Of a stretch of DNA of 64,000 nucleotides, positions 27,516 to 36,235 are shown piece after piece. This stretch comes from Bacillus fonticola (lineage in GTDB: Bacteria; Bacillota; Bacilli; Bacillales; JC228), in contig NZ_CP052135.1 of the NCBI RefSeq assembly GCF_012955605.1, positions 1,395,501 through 1,459,500 on the forward strand, in the 5' to 3' direction. Below the pieces are notes generated by a model. It was given only the letters and a program-made list of their open reading frames with translations. It was not told the origin of the DNA and did no database searches. How positions within the stretch are numbered: position 1 is the stretch's first letter; every line of letters starts with the position of its first letter. The position numbers and the translations under genes are program-made.

Positions 27516-29147
27516 ATGGAACATTTAGAACAGAGACAAAAGATTATGATTATGCTCGCTATCATGTCTGCGATGCTCTTTGCAGCTCTTAACCAAACCA
27601 TTGTAGGGACTGCATTACCAACAATCATTGCAGATTTAGGTGGCTTTGACTTATACAGTTGGATATTTACAATTTACATGTTAACTTCAAGCGTTACAGC
27701 CGTGCTTGTGGGGAAACTGTCTGATATTTATGGTAGGAAGCCTTTTATCCTAATCGGAATCGGCGTATTCACATTAGGCTCATTTCTTAGTGGTTTAAGT
27801 GAAACAACCATTCAGTTAATTATTTACCGTGGGATTCAAGGTTTTGGTGCTGGGATGATCATGTCTACAGCGTTTACAGCTGTTGGCGACTTATTTGCAC
27901 CAAGAGAACGCGGGCGCTGGCAAGGGATTATGGGATCCGTATTTGGGCTCGCCAGTGTGTTCGGTCCAACTTTAGGTGGCTGGATCGTGGACAATACAGA
28001 TTGGAACTGGGTGTTTTGGATCTTCCTTCCCTTTGGTCTCGTAGCATTTGGTATGATTGCTAAGTTGTTTCCAGCCCAAGAAAAGAGAGAAAGGGAACCC
28101 GTCGATTTTCAAGGCTCTATTCTTTTAACACTAACGATCGTTCCTCTTTTACTTGCATTCACGTGGGGAGGGCAAGACTATGATTGGGTTAGCTTCCCTA
28201 TTATTGGTTTGTTTGTCGCCACGATTATTGCTTTAATCTTTTTTATTTGGACAGAAGGACGAACGAAAAGTGCCGTGATGCCATTGGAATTGTTTAAAAA
28301 TGACATATTTACTTTATCTAATATTACAGGATTCATTCTCGGTATGGGAATGTTCGGTGCGATCATGTATATGCCAATGTTCATTCAAGGAGTTATGGGT
28401 GCATCTGCTTCTGAATCTGGTTTCATTATGATGCCAATGACCTTAAGTATGGTGGCCGCGAGTACGATTGGTGGCCAGTTGATAACAAAGACAGGAAAAT
28501 ATAGGATTTTTGCTTCGATTGGTTTATTCGTGATGGGTGCAGGCATGGTGTTTATATCTACCTTGAACGCAGACTCAACTTTTTGGCTTGTCATTGCAGG
28601 AATTATTATACTTGGGGCTGGACTTGGATTGAGCATGCCGGTCTTTACGCTGGCGGTACAAAATGCTGTGGATCATAAGTATTTAGGGGTAGCAACAGCG
28701 TCCTCTCAACTTTTTCGCCAAATTGGTGGTACGGTAGGAGTGGCCATTATGGGCTCGCTCATGAACCTATCTATTACGAAAAACTTAGAAGAATCGGGTA
28801 TGTCTCTTCCTTCTGATCCTGCACTTGCCGGGGAACTTGGTCAGTTTGCAGATCCACAAGCACTTTTGAATCAAGACCAAATCGAATCGGTCCGCGCAAG
28901 TTTAAGTGGTGAAGAGCTGGTCGTATTTGATCAACTCATCGGTTCTTTAATTGAAGCACTAGGGAGCTCGATCTCCTTTGTCTTTCTTATTGGTGCGATC
29001 GCAATTGGCGTTGGATTTATTTTAACCTTTTTCTTACGAGAGATTCCGTTACGAACGTCTAATGAAGCTGCTGTTGGTGAGGGGGAAAAAAAGTCACTTA
29101 CGAAAACATCAGCTAAATCACACCCTAGACCGTCTCAAGGGTCTTAA
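27516..29147 (+). CDS. DHA2-type MFS multidrug efflux transporter
   Basis: A 543-residue membrane protein with about 14 helices, the size of the EmrB/QacA class of drug/proton antiporters. Motif D1 is near the start (ALNQTIVGTALPTI), motif A is GKLSDIYGRKPFI, and motif C is GLASVFGPTLGGWI. A charged C-terminal tail follows the last helix. It is cotranscribed with the upstream MarR gene. GGAAGGGG precedes the ATG. Substrates cannot be read from sequence. Confidence 0.94.
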   Translation: MEHLEQRQKIMIMLAIMSAMLFAALNQTIVGTALPTIIADLGGFDLYSWIFTIYMLTSSVTAVLVGKLSDIYGRKPFILIGIGVFTLGSFLSGLSETTIQLIIYRGIQGFGAGMIMSTAFTAVGDLFAPRERGRWQGIMGSVFGLASVFGPTLGGWIVDNTDWNWVFWIFLPFGLVAFGMIAKLFPAQEKREREPVDFQGSILLTLTIVPLLLAFTWGGQDYDWVSFPIIGLFVATIIALIFFIWTEGRTKSAVMPLELFKNDIFTLSNITGFILGMGMFGAIMYMPMFIQGVMGASASESGFIMMPMTLSMVAASTIGGQLITKTGKYRIFASIGLFVMGAGMVFISTLNADSTFWLVIAGIIILGAGLGLSMPVFTLAVQNAVDHKYLGVATASSQLFRQIGGTVGVAIMGSLMNLSITKNLEESGMSLPSDPALAGELGQFADPQALLNQDQIESVRASLSGEELVVFDQLIGSLIEALGSSISFVFLIGAIAIGVGFILTFFLREIPLRTSNEAAVGEGEKKSLTKTSAKSHPRPSQGS

Positions 29148-29152
29148 AATGT

Positions 29153-29186
29153 AAAGAATCTGGTGACTTTTGTCATCAGATTCTTT
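29153..29186 (+). terminator. Terminator of the marR-DHA2 operon
   Basis: AAAGAATCTGGTGAC (29153-29167) pairs with 29172-29186 apart from one wobble, around a short T-rich loop, and the right arm continues into five T. Confidence 0.88.
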
Positions 29187-29236
29187 TTAATATCGGGACA
29201 TACTATTGGCATCTCATAGTTAATAAGGAGAATACG

Positions 29237-30052
29237 ATGCCTCGAAAATTACTCATTCTGTCTCTTTGTCTGATGATGTTCTCTATTGGGAAGGTGGAGG
29301 CGGACATGCGTCCAGACCCTCGCACCCCTTTGCCGTACCACGTGTCCTTACTTTCTTGGGAAGAGGCGAACAAGCTTTTGCCAAACAAATCCACATTCAC
29401 TGTATTAGATATCGAAACAGGAAAGTCATTTCTTGTTCAAAGAAGAGCTGGTTCCCAACACGCTGATGTCCAACCAGTAACTAAAAAGGACACAAACATT
29501 ATGAAAGATGTGTACGGAGGGGAATGGAGTTGGAAGCGGAGGGCGATTATCGTTCTATCTGGAGAAACGTGGATTGCTGCGAGCATGCATGGAATGCCAC
29601 ACGGTGCAGGAGCATTGCCAAATGATTTTCCAGGTCACTTTTGCATTCATTTCCTTGGGAGTACTACACATGCGTCACATAAAATGGACGTCTCGCACCA
29701 TCTCATGATGTTAAAGGCGGCGCATTTACTAGATCATCACTTTTCTGTGAGCTCAATTGAAGATACGGCTCAAGCTTGGTTTGTTGCGATGAAGAATCAT
29801 GACAGAGTGATTCTTACACATATTATGGCAGATCAGGACGTAGAGAAACTAGTGACGATGTGGGAACCCTTTCAATTTTCACGTTTAGATACGATTGATT
29901 TAGAAGTAGAGGGTGATTTACAAGGGAGAGTGCGCATCAGCGGTCTATTCCAAGACAACAAGCCGTTTTCTTACTACTTTGATGTAATTCGTTTTTCACC
30001 TGGAGAACCTTATACGATCGTGTTTCCTTTTGAGGAACTCACAAAAAAATGA
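29237..30052 (+). CDS. Exported protein with L,D-transpeptidase-like His/Cys motif
   Basis: A 271-residue secreted protein. The signal peptide covers residues ~1-22 (KLLILSLCLMMFSIGKVEA). The middle domain has FTVLDIETGKSFLVQRRAG, then HGMPHGAGALP and PGHFCIHFLGSTTH. The paired His and Cys resemble the catalytic SHG...C arrangement of YkuD-type L,D-transpeptidases, and the IHFLGSTTH form occurs in Firmicute wall proteins as I recall them. If so it acts on peptidoglycan outside the membrane. The C-terminal ~100 residues match nothing I know. It is monocistronic, with a terminator-like hairpin right after the stop. Confidence 0.6.
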   Translation: MPRKLLILSLCLMMFSIGKVEADMRPDPRTPLPYHVSLLSWEEANKLLPNKSTFTVLDIETGKSFLVQRRAGSQHADVQPVTKKDTNIMKDVYGGEWSWKRRAIIVLSGETWIAASMHGMPHGAGALPNDFPGHFCIHFLGSTTHASHKMDVSHHLMMLKAAHLLDHHFSVSSIEDTAQAWFVAMKNHDRVILTHIMADQDVEKLVTMWEPFQFSRLDTIDLEVEGDLQGRVRISGLFQDNKPFSYYFDVIRFSPGEPYTIVFPFEELTKK

Positions 30053-30068
30053 CTCGGCAAACGCCAAG

Positions 30069-30317
30069 TCATTTTTGGCTTTTCGCATACTGTATAAAAC
30101 GGTGCTCATCCTCATTGAGACCACACACTGCACATTGTACTTTTCGTTCGGGTCCTTTATACGGCATATGGAGAGGACCACTTTCCTCTTGAGAAGTATA
30201 CGTGGCAGTCACCTCACCAGTTTGTGGATCCAGTTTGACGCTAGTTGGTACTTGTTCGATCACATGGAAGCGTGTCTTATTCGTTTTGCAGTTGGGACAA
30301 TGATAAGCTGAAGCGAT
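30069..30317 (-). CDS. Zinc-ribbon-like small protein with apparent non-AUG start
   Basis: An ~82-residue cytosolic protein with two Cys pairs, YHCPNC near residue 6 and QCAVCGL near residue 61, suggesting a zinc ribbon. VKLDPQTGEVTATYTS and HMPYKGPERKV lie between them. No ATG, GTG or TTG exists in frame between the ribosome binding site and the first CPNC. AGGAGG (minus, 30330-30325) points to ATC at 30317 (7 nt away); ATT at 30323 is closer to the site. The longer frame up to 30422 would overlap the divergent gene. Function unknown. A pseudogene or a sequencing error in the start is possible. Confidence 0.65.
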   Translation of the reverse strand: MASAYHCPNCKTNKTRFHVIEQVPTSVKLDPQTGEVTATYTSQEESGPLHMPYKGPERKVQCAVCGLNEDEHRFIQYAKSQK

Positions 30318-30388
30318 GAAAATCCCTCCTCGTTCTATTTTAGTATAGTATGGGAAGAAGAAAACAAAAGTATGTATGAGGTGATCAT

Positions 30389-30649
30389 GTGAGTAACCAT
30401 TTATATAAATCCTTTCTCTCACTTTGGAAGGATCGGCAAGAGCAAGCTGGAGATGCTGAGCATTTACTCAGACAAGCGATAGTCGAGGAGTTGTTAGACA
30501 CTGCTACCCATCCACGACTGCGTGTGTCATTAGATAGGAAACTAGTGTTTGCTTTGCAACGTATTTTAGAATCTTCTTTACTAGATGAGGAGAAAGTGCG
30601 CCTATTGGAATTTTATGCAAAAGTTTATCAAGAACTTCGTGATGTTTGA
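30389..30649 (+). CDS. Small helical protein of unknown function
   Basis: An 86-residue, mostly helical cytosolic protein (LYKSFLSLWKDRQEQAGDAE, LLRQAIVEELLDTATHPRLR, LLDEEKVRLLEFYAKVYQEL). It starts with GTG at 30389, 7 nt after GAGGTGA. It is divergent from the zinc-ribbon-like gene and its leader overlaps that gene's upstream region. I do not recognise the family. Confidence 0.6.
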   Translation: MSNHLYKSFLSLWKDRQEQAGDAEHLLRQAIVEELLDTATHPRLRVSLDRKLVFALQRILESSLLDEEKVRLLEFYAKVYQELRDV

Positions 30650-30979
30650 AACATTTCTGTCACATATGTTAGGAACGAGTACCGTAAAAAAAGTCGTCAA
30701 TACCTATTTTTGTGCAAATGTAGGAAGGAAACCCTCCCCCTTCCAATCTCTCTTTTCTTAGATAGGGAAGTAACTCCTTTAGAAACTGAATAAAATCAAG
30801 GATTATTGGGCAAATCAACTGTTTCGTAAGGCGAAATACATACTAACAACCAGAACCTTCCTCCTTTATGACAAAAAGTACGTGCTATGATGAAGCCGTA
30901 GCAAACAACACACACGAAAGCGAAAGCAGGTTCCTGCTGAAGCTGGACAATTCTTATCATCTAGGAGGAATTTACTATT
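30650..30979 (+). other. Noncoding stretch before the CAP-domain gene
   Basis: This 330-nt gap contains no convincing gene. A TATGAT box lies at 30886-30891 without a good -35, and a short perfect hairpin AGCAGGTTCCTGCT lies at 30925-30938 in the presumed leader of the CAP-domain gene. I see nothing else. Confidence 0.4.
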
Positions 30980-31945
30980 ATGAATAAGAACAAATTAATG
31001 ATCACAGTTGCAACGGCAGCTACGTTACTTGTATCCGGTGCAGGAGTGAAACAAGCAGACGCATCTTCAAAAGATACAAGCTATATAAAGAAAGCTATTT
31101 ATTATCAAACTAGTAATTTTGGAGACTTCGAGAGCAAGTTGCAAAGCATTTTTGGTGGAAAGTTTCAATTTGACTGGTCACAATTCCAAACAAAAGTTCC
31201 AGAAGTAAAGCCAGAGACAAAACCTGAAGTAAAGCCAGAGCCGAAGCCAGAACCAAAACCTGAGCCGAAGCCAGAGCCAAAACCTGAGGCAAAGCCAGAG
31301 CCAAAACCTGAGGCAAAGCCAGAGCCAAAACCTGAGGCAAAGCCAGAGCCAAAGCATGAGGCAAAGCCAGAGCCAACACCTGAGGCAAAGCCAGAGCCAA
31401 AGCCAGAACCAAAACCTGAGCCGAAGCCGAAGCCAGAACCAAAGCCTGAGGCAAAGCCAGAGCCAAAACCTGAACCGAAGCCAGTGCCAGAGAAGCAGGA
31501 GCCAACTCCAGCCCCACAACCAGCTGAAGAAGTAGTAGAGCAACCAGCAGCAGACGAGTCTGGTGAGGTCAGTGCGTTTGAACGTGAAGTTGTTGCTCTC
31601 GTGAACGAAGAGCGAGTAGCAGCAGGACTTCAACCGCTACAATTAGACGTACAACTAAGCGTAGTTGCAGGCGATAAGTCATTAGATATGCAACAAAACA
31701 ATTACTTTGATCATAACAGCCCTACGTACGGTTCTCCATTTGATATGATGAAGTCTTACGGAGTCACATACCGCACAGCTGCTGAAAACATCGCCATGGG
31801 ACAACCATCACCAGAGAGCGTTATGTCTGCTTGGATGAACTCTCCAGGACACCGTCAAAACATTATGAACCCTGACTTCACACATATTGGGGTAGGGTAC
31901 GTAGAAAATGGAAACTATTGGACACAAATGTTTGTAGGAAAATAA
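30980..31945 (+). CDS. Exported CAP-domain (SCP/PR-1) protein with Pro/Lys/Glu repeat linker
   Basis: A 321-residue secreted protein of the YkwD-like CAP family. The signal peptide spans residues 1-28 (ends near KQADA). A linker of about 100 residues (~75-175) is made of short K-P-E/K-P-A repeats. It probably spans the cell wall as a stiff rod. The CAP domain (~195-321) holds [20 protein letters not shown], the His in [20 protein letters not shown] and [20 protein letters not shown]. Function of bacterial CAP proteins is mostly unknown. TAGGAGG precedes the ATG, and a terminator follows. Confidence 0.93.
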   Translation: MNKNKLMITVATAATLLVSGAGVKQADASSKDTSYIKKAIYYQTSNFGDFESKLQSIFGGKFQFDWSQFQTKVPEVKPETKPEVKPEPKPEPKPEPKPEPKPEAKPEPKPEAKPEPKPEAKPEPKHEAKPEPTPEAKPEPKPEPKPEPKPKPEPKPEAKPEPKPEPKPVPEKQEPTPAPQPAEEVVEQPAADESGEVSAFEREVVALVNEERVAAGLQPLQLDVQLSVVAGDKSLDMQQNNYFDHNSPTYGSPFDMMKSYGVTYRTAAENIAMGQPSPESVMSAWMNSPGHRQNIMNPDFTHIGVGYVENGNYWTQMFVGK

Positions 31946-31961
31946 TTGACTAGATTGATAG

Positions 31962-31999
31962 AAAACGAGCGCCCCCAGTGGGTACGCTCGTTTTTTTTT
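31962..31999 (+). terminator. Terminator of the CAP-domain gene
   Basis: A 10-bp stem AAAACGAGCG (31962-31971) with its complement at 31985-31994, and nine T. Confidence 0.92.
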
Positions 32000-32080
32000 A
32001 CCGAATTGTAGAGTTGCGAACTCACACACTTGAGCGGTGAATCTAGACTAATCTAATCGAGCCTGAGTGCAATACTCAGA

Positions 32081-32580
32081 GCAGATATCCGCGGTCAGGG
32101 GAATATATCCGCGATCAGGAGCAGATATCCGCGATCAGAGGAATATATCCGCGATCAGGGGAATATATCCGCGATCAGGAGGATATATCCGCGAACAGGG
32201 GAATATATCCGCGATCAGGGGAATATATCCGCGATCAGAGGAATATATCCGCGATCAGGAGCAGATATCCGCGAACAGGGGAATATATCCGCGAACAGGG
32301 GAATATATCCGCGATCAGAGGAATATATCCGCGATCAGGAGCAGATATCCGCGAACAGGGGAATATATCCGCGATCAGAGGAATATATCCGCGATCAGAG
32401 GCGGATATCCGCGATCAGGGGAATATATCCGCGATCAGAGGCGGATATCCGCGATCAGAGGAATATATCCGCGATCAGGGGAATATATCCGCGATCAGAG
32501 GAATATATCCGCGATCAGGAGCAGATATCCGCGATCAGAGGAATATATCCGCGATCAAAGGCGGATATCCGCGGTCAGAG
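32081..32580. repeat. Tandem array 1: 25 copies of a 20-bp unit
   Basis: Exactly 25 contiguous 20-bp units lie between the CAP-domain and GNAT genes. Typical units are GAATATATCCGCGATCAGGG and GCAGATATCCGCGATCAGAG. Changes concentrate in the first five and last four bases, while ATATCCGCG and TCAG are nearly constant. The first and last units share the variant GCGGTCAG. Some junctions make the palindrome GCGGATATCCGC. A degenerate partial unit follows at 32581-32597. A continuous open frame (20-residue period) crosses it, but this is forced by the repeat and has no ribosome binding site. Confidence 0.97.
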
Positions 32581-32657
32581 CAAGCATATCCTGATCGTTT
32601 CTAATCTAAGGCATGTTTGGCTATACTAACCGTGTGTAATTAAAAAGAGGTGACAGC

Positions 32658-33227
32658 ATGAATATTAGACAAGGAATAATGGCGGACTTGCCTTCTATAA
32701 TGGACATTGTTAAGGAAACGGTGGTCTTGATGGAACTGGAAGAAAACGATCAGTGGACAGGTGAGTATCCGCAACGTGATCATTTTGCAGCTGATATTGC
32801 GTCAGGCACCCTGTTTGTTGCCAAAAATGAACAAGGGAAACTCGTTGGATCCATTACGGTTGACCAAGAGGAACCTGCTCCTTATGCAAAAATAGATTGG
32901 CGTCAATCCTATACAAAACCGTTTATTTTTCATCGTCTGGCTGTCGATGTTCACGAACGAGGGGCAGGTGTTGCTTCTAAGCTAATTCGTTTTGCAGAGG
33001 GGTATGCGCTTACTCGTGGTACAATGTATATGAAAACCGATACATACTCGCTAAACAAAAAGGCGCAGCGCTTATTTGAAAAGCTTGGTTATGTGAAGGT
33101 AGGTACGATGTTATTTCAAGGAAAAGGCGAACCATTTTATTGTTATGACAAGCTTCTGCAAACGACAGACTCTTACAAATCAAGTGATGACTTTTGTACT
33201 GTGATCGAAACTAAATTTCCTCAATAG
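32658..33227 (+). CDS. GNAT-family N-acetyltransferase
   Basis: A 189-residue acetyl-CoA-dependent acyltransferase. It starts MNIRQGIMADLPSIMDIV. The acetyl-CoA loop region is FHRLAVDVHERGAGVASKLIRFAE near residues 93-116, followed by KAQRLFEKLGYVKVG, the usual end of the fold. The substrate is unknown. GAGGTGAC precedes the ATG. Its end overlaps the convergent Hsp20-like gene by 17 nt. Confidence 0.9.
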   Translation: MNIRQGIMADLPSIMDIVKETVVLMELEENDQWTGEYPQRDHFAADIASGTLFVAKNEQGKLVGSITVDQEEPAPYAKIDWRQSYTKPFIFHRLAVDVHERGAGVASKLIRFAEGYALTRGTMYMKTDTYSLNKKAQRLFEKLGYVKVGTMLFQGKGEPFYCYDKLLQTTDSYKSSDDFCTVIETKFPQ

Positions 33228-33681
33228 GAGGGAGTTCAATCTCTGTCCATTGGTAGTCAATGCTTTTCGGTATGCGTATTTCAAGTACATCTTCTTTGAG
33301 AGTGGCTTTTGCTCCTTTTCGTCTTACAATAGCTGGTAGTGTCCACGTCCATTCATCGTCATGCTCAGGTGCATGGGACACAATCAGTTGGTTGGATGTG
33401 TAATGGAGCCTCATTTGTTCAAGCCACTCTCTTTTTTTTATATGCATTCGTACATATACATCTTCATGGGTTTCAAAAATTTGCTCTTGTAGCCCACTAT
33501 CGCTTGCTGAATGGCTGTTCGGCGGTGTATGGTTTTGTTGAAGAACAGATGCCATTTGCTCAGGTGAGAATTGCTTCATCATGGACTCAAAGTATGAAGT
33601 GAATTGGTCTGTATTCATATTTGAAAAGGGTGATTGTGAAGTGGAATTTTGAAAAGGAAATTGGAACTTCCAAGGTAGCAT
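33211..33681 (-). CDS. Hsp20/alpha-crystallin-like protein (GerT/CotP-like)
   Basis: A 156-residue protein with a ~65-residue Asn/Gln/Ser-rich head and a C-terminal half with the pattern of a diverged alpha-crystallin domain (IFETHEDVYVRMHIKKREW, LRLHYTSNQLIVSH, then ATLKEDVLEIRIPKS). Spore-associated relatives such as GerT and CotP share this layout. A role in spore coat or germination is inference only. GGAGGGAG precedes the ATG. It is divergent from the SDR gene. Confidence 0.65.
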   Translation of the reverse strand: MLPWKFQFPFQNSTSQSPFSNMNTDQFTSYFESMMKQFSPEQMASVLQQNHTPPNSHSASDSGLQEQIFETHEDVYVRMHIKKREWLEQMRLHYTSNQLIVSHAPEHDDEWTWTLPAIVRRKGAKATLKEDVLEIRIPKSIDYQWTEIELPPIEEI

Positions 33682-33785
33682 CGTGCTCCCTCCTTTTTCC
33701 GGACAGTTGGGCGTTAGTTATTCCTAGTGTATGCTCTCGTTATGAAAATGTCAGGAAGTAGTTGGAAAAGAGGTGAACGGGTTTC

Positions 33786-34559
33786 ATGAAGAGGAAGTAT
33801 GCATTTCTAACAGGTGGTACGAAAGGGATTGGACATCAGATTGCCACCCGATTGGCTAAGGATGGTTTCGATTTATTCGTCAATTACCGTAGTGATGAAT
33901 CACAGGCTAGGCGGTGGGCGAAATCGCTTGAAGAAACAGAACAATGCCGAATACAACTACTTTATGGAGACATTACGAAAAAAGAAGATTGTTTGCATAT
34001 AACAGAACAAATTTTAATGAAAACCGATGTATTGCACGCATGCATTCATAACGCAGGTCCGTTTGTAAGAGACCGTATGTTATTTGCTGACTATGACGAA
34101 GAAAAGTGGGATGAGTTGTTTAAAGGAAATGTGTATGCGCTACTTTGGCTAACAAAGCCGCTCATGCCATTATTAAGAGAAGCTTCATATGGTAGAGTTG
34201 TAACGTTCGGATTTGACGAAGTAGAACATGCACCAGGATGGGCTTATCGGAGCGCCTTTGCTGCAGCCAAAACAGCGACGGCTTCTCTTACAAAATCAAT
34301 CGCAAAAGAAGAGGCAACGAACGGAATTACTGCTCATATGGTTTGTCCTGGTGATATTGTGCCTCCATGGAAGGAAGCAACGAGGGAAGAAGCTTTGCTC
34401 GTTCAAGACGATCTCACGCCTGTAGGTAGACCTGGAACTGGGGAAGATGTTGCTAGAGTAGTATCATTCCTTTGCCAAGAAGACTCAGATTTTTTAACTG
34501 GTAACGTTATTCATGTAGGTGGCGGTGCTGAAGTTTTACATAAACATTCTGTTAAATAA
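33786..34559 (+). CDS. SDR-family protein with altered active site
   Basis: A 257-residue Rossmann-fold protein of the short-chain dehydrogenase/reductase family. The cofactor motif TGGTKGIG is at residues 9-16 and HNAG near residue 88 is intact. The catalytic YxxxK is replaced: the Lys is K162 and position 158 is Phe (FAAAK). The usual catalytic Ser region reads VVTFGFDE. I recall B. subtilis YtkK having a similar segment, but did not check this. It may be a non-catalytic or unusual reductase. AGAGGTGA precedes the ATG. A bidirectional terminator follows. Confidence 0.85.
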   Translation: MKRKYAFLTGGTKGIGHQIATRLAKDGFDLFVNYRSDESQARRWAKSLEETEQCRIQLLYGDITKKEDCLHITEQILMKTDVLHACIHNAGPFVRDRMLFADYDEEKWDELFKGNVYALLWLTKPLMPLLREASYGRVVTFGFDEVEHAPGWAYRSAFAAAKTATASLTKSIAKEEATNGITAHMVCPGDIVPPWKEATREEALLVQDDLTPVGRPGTGEDVARVVSFLCQEDSDFLTGNVIHVGGGAEVLHKHSVK

Positions 34560-34564
34560 ACCGT

Positions 34565-34603
34565 AAAAAGGGAAGTGAACGCAGCACGTTCGCTTCCCTT
34601 TTT
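34565..34603. terminator. Bidirectional terminator between SDR and MATE genes
   Basis: A 17-bp stem (34565-34581 with 34587-34603) has one wobble pair. Its A-tract and T-tract are part of the arms. It serves both convergent genes. Confidence 0.9.
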
Positions 34604-34607
34604 AGTA

Positions 34608-35972
34608 TCATGTAGCGATCTGCTTTGTTTTTCGGAATTTGTTTTGTACATGCCATAATCGAGCGCCTAATCCGATAGCTCCGAGCGTGAGGCCTGTTGT
34701 TAAGCCAATCCAATAACCAAATGGCCCGAGTTCCGTCATGTTGGCTAGCATGTAACCGGTTGGTAGTCCCAACACCCAGTAAGATACAAGCGTGACAAAG
34801 AACGTTGTGTTTACGTCTTTGTATGCACGTAACGCCCCTTGAATAGGTGCTTGCAAAGCATCAGACACCTGGAAGAAGGCAGCAAAAATTAGAAACGTAC
34901 TTGTCAGTGTGAAAACCTCTTTGTCGTTTGTATAAATAAGCGCGATCGGTTCGCGGAAGACGATAAGAATCATGGCACTGAATAACGATATGAGAACGGC
35001 GAATGCAATGCCAATCATGCTATATTGACGAGCATCTGCCGCCCGTTTTGCGCCGACCTCGTAGCTAACTACGATGGTCAGTGCCATGGAAATGCTAAGT
35101 GGCACCATGTACATAAATGAAGCAAAATTGATCGCTGCTTGGTGTGAGGCGATAGTGACCGTATCGTATACGCTCATAAACAGAGTGACGGCAGCAAAAA
35201 TACTCGTCTCAAAAAAGATTGAGCTCCCGATCGGAATGCCGATGGTCAACAACGCACGCCATTCTTTCCAATCAATGTGAACCCAACTCGAAAATAAGCC
35301 GTACTTCACAAACGGAATCTTTTTTCGAACGATCCACAGAGCAATAAAGAAAATAGACCAGTACGTCACAGAAGAGGCGACACCTGCTCCGATTCCACCA
35401 AGCTGCGGGGCACCGAATTTTCCGTAAATAAAAATATAGTTTGTGGTCACGTTTAAGGGTACTGTTGTCAACGTAATCCACATCGTCACCCGTGTCATCC
35501 CTAAAGCATCAATGAAACAGCGTAGTACGTTATAAATAAATAAAGGAAAGATACCAAAAGAGAGGGCAATCAAGTAGCCTCTTGCCACATCCCTTACTTC
35601 TTGCTCGAGCGACATCAAGTTCAGAACTGGATCTAGTAAAAAGGCGCCAGCGGTAAGCACAAGTATAGCCATCGCAATCGATACATAAATAGCCTGCATG
35701 ACAGAGGGAGCGACCTTTTCATAACGTTCACCACCAATTTGTTGGGCGACAATCGGTGTGGTCGCAAGTAAGATACCTGTAAATCCCGTAAAAACAGGCA
35801 TCCAAAGGGAAGAACCAACTGCCACGCCAGCTAAGTCTGCCGGACTCGCTTGCCCGGACATAAAGGTGTCAAAAAAGCTCATAGAGAACAGTCCGACCTG
35901 TGTGAAAAGTATCGGGAGGAAGATTATAAGAAATTGTTTCATTTTGTCTTTTTTTGTTAAGGTTCTCTTCAT
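34608..35972 (-). CDS. MATE-family multidrug efflux transporter
   Basis: A 454-residue membrane protein with about 12 helices, NorM-like. FLPILFTQVGLFSMSFFDTFMSGQASPADLAGVAVG at the N-terminus is the family signature with its conserved Asp, and the two six-helix halves are clear. It exports cationic compounds in exchange for Na+ or H+. I chose ATG at 35972, 6-7 nt after GGAGGG; the open frame runs 32 codons further. Its substrates are unknown and it has no adjacent regulator. Confidence 0.94.
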   Translation of the reverse strand: MKRTLTKKDKMKQFLIIFLPILFTQVGLFSMSFFDTFMSGQASPADLAGVAVGSSLWMPVFTGFTGILLATTPIVAQQIGGERYEKVAPSVMQAIYVSIAMAILVLTAGAFLLDPVLNLMSLEQEVRDVARGYLIALSFGIFPLFIYNVLRCFIDALGMTRVTMWITLTTVPLNVTTNYIFIYGKFGAPQLGGIGAGVASSVTYWSIFFIALWIVRKKIPFVKYGLFSSWVHIDWKEWRALLTIGIPIGSSIFFETSIFAAVTLFMSVYDTVTIASHQAAINFASFMYMVPLSISMALTIVVSYEVGAKRAADARQYSMIGIAFAVLISLFSAMILIVFREPIALIYTNDKEVFTLTSTFLIFAAFFQVSDALQAPIQGALRAYKDVNTTFFVTLVSYWVLGLPTGYMLANMTELGPFGYWIGLTTGLTLGAIGLGARLWHVQNKFRKTKQIAT

Positions 35973-36079
35973 ATATGTCCCTCCAGTCCTTGCTGCAGGA
36001 AACAGTATACCATGAAGATTTACATAAGGGCATAGTTTCTCAGTAACCACTGGGACAGAGCTTGACACGAAGGAACAAC

Positions 36080-36184
36080 GCTAAAGAATTTCGTCTACTC
36101 AAATTGACTATGTATATACGTAGCATTATAGTGCAGGCGCACACAGAATAAATTAGGGGAAATGGCTAAAAGTTTCGTCTACTC
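36080..36184 (+). promoter_or_regulatory. Promoter flanked by direct repeats
   Basis: TTGACT (36104-36109) and TATAGT (36127-36132), spaced 17 nt, form a good SigA promoter for the DUF2639 gene. GCTAAAGAATTTCGTCTACTC-like repeats flank it: the shared core TTTCGTCTACTC is at 36089-36100 and again at 36173-36184. The layout suggests two binding sites for one regulator. Confidence 0.6.
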
Positions 36185-36235
36185 GCCATGCCTCATTCAT
36201 ACCTTATTAGAAAAGGGGAAATGGGGTAGATCGCT

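Noticed and set aside
31110..31633. Two minus-strand open frames opposite the CAP-domain gene
   Set aside because: They are Leu/Ala/Trp-rich shadows of the KPEPKP repeats and have no start signals.
32067..32594. 175-codon open frame across tandem array 1
   Set aside because: The 20-bp unit forces a 60-bp, 20-residue period with no stops. No ribosome binding site precedes it, and the composition is dictated by the repeat.
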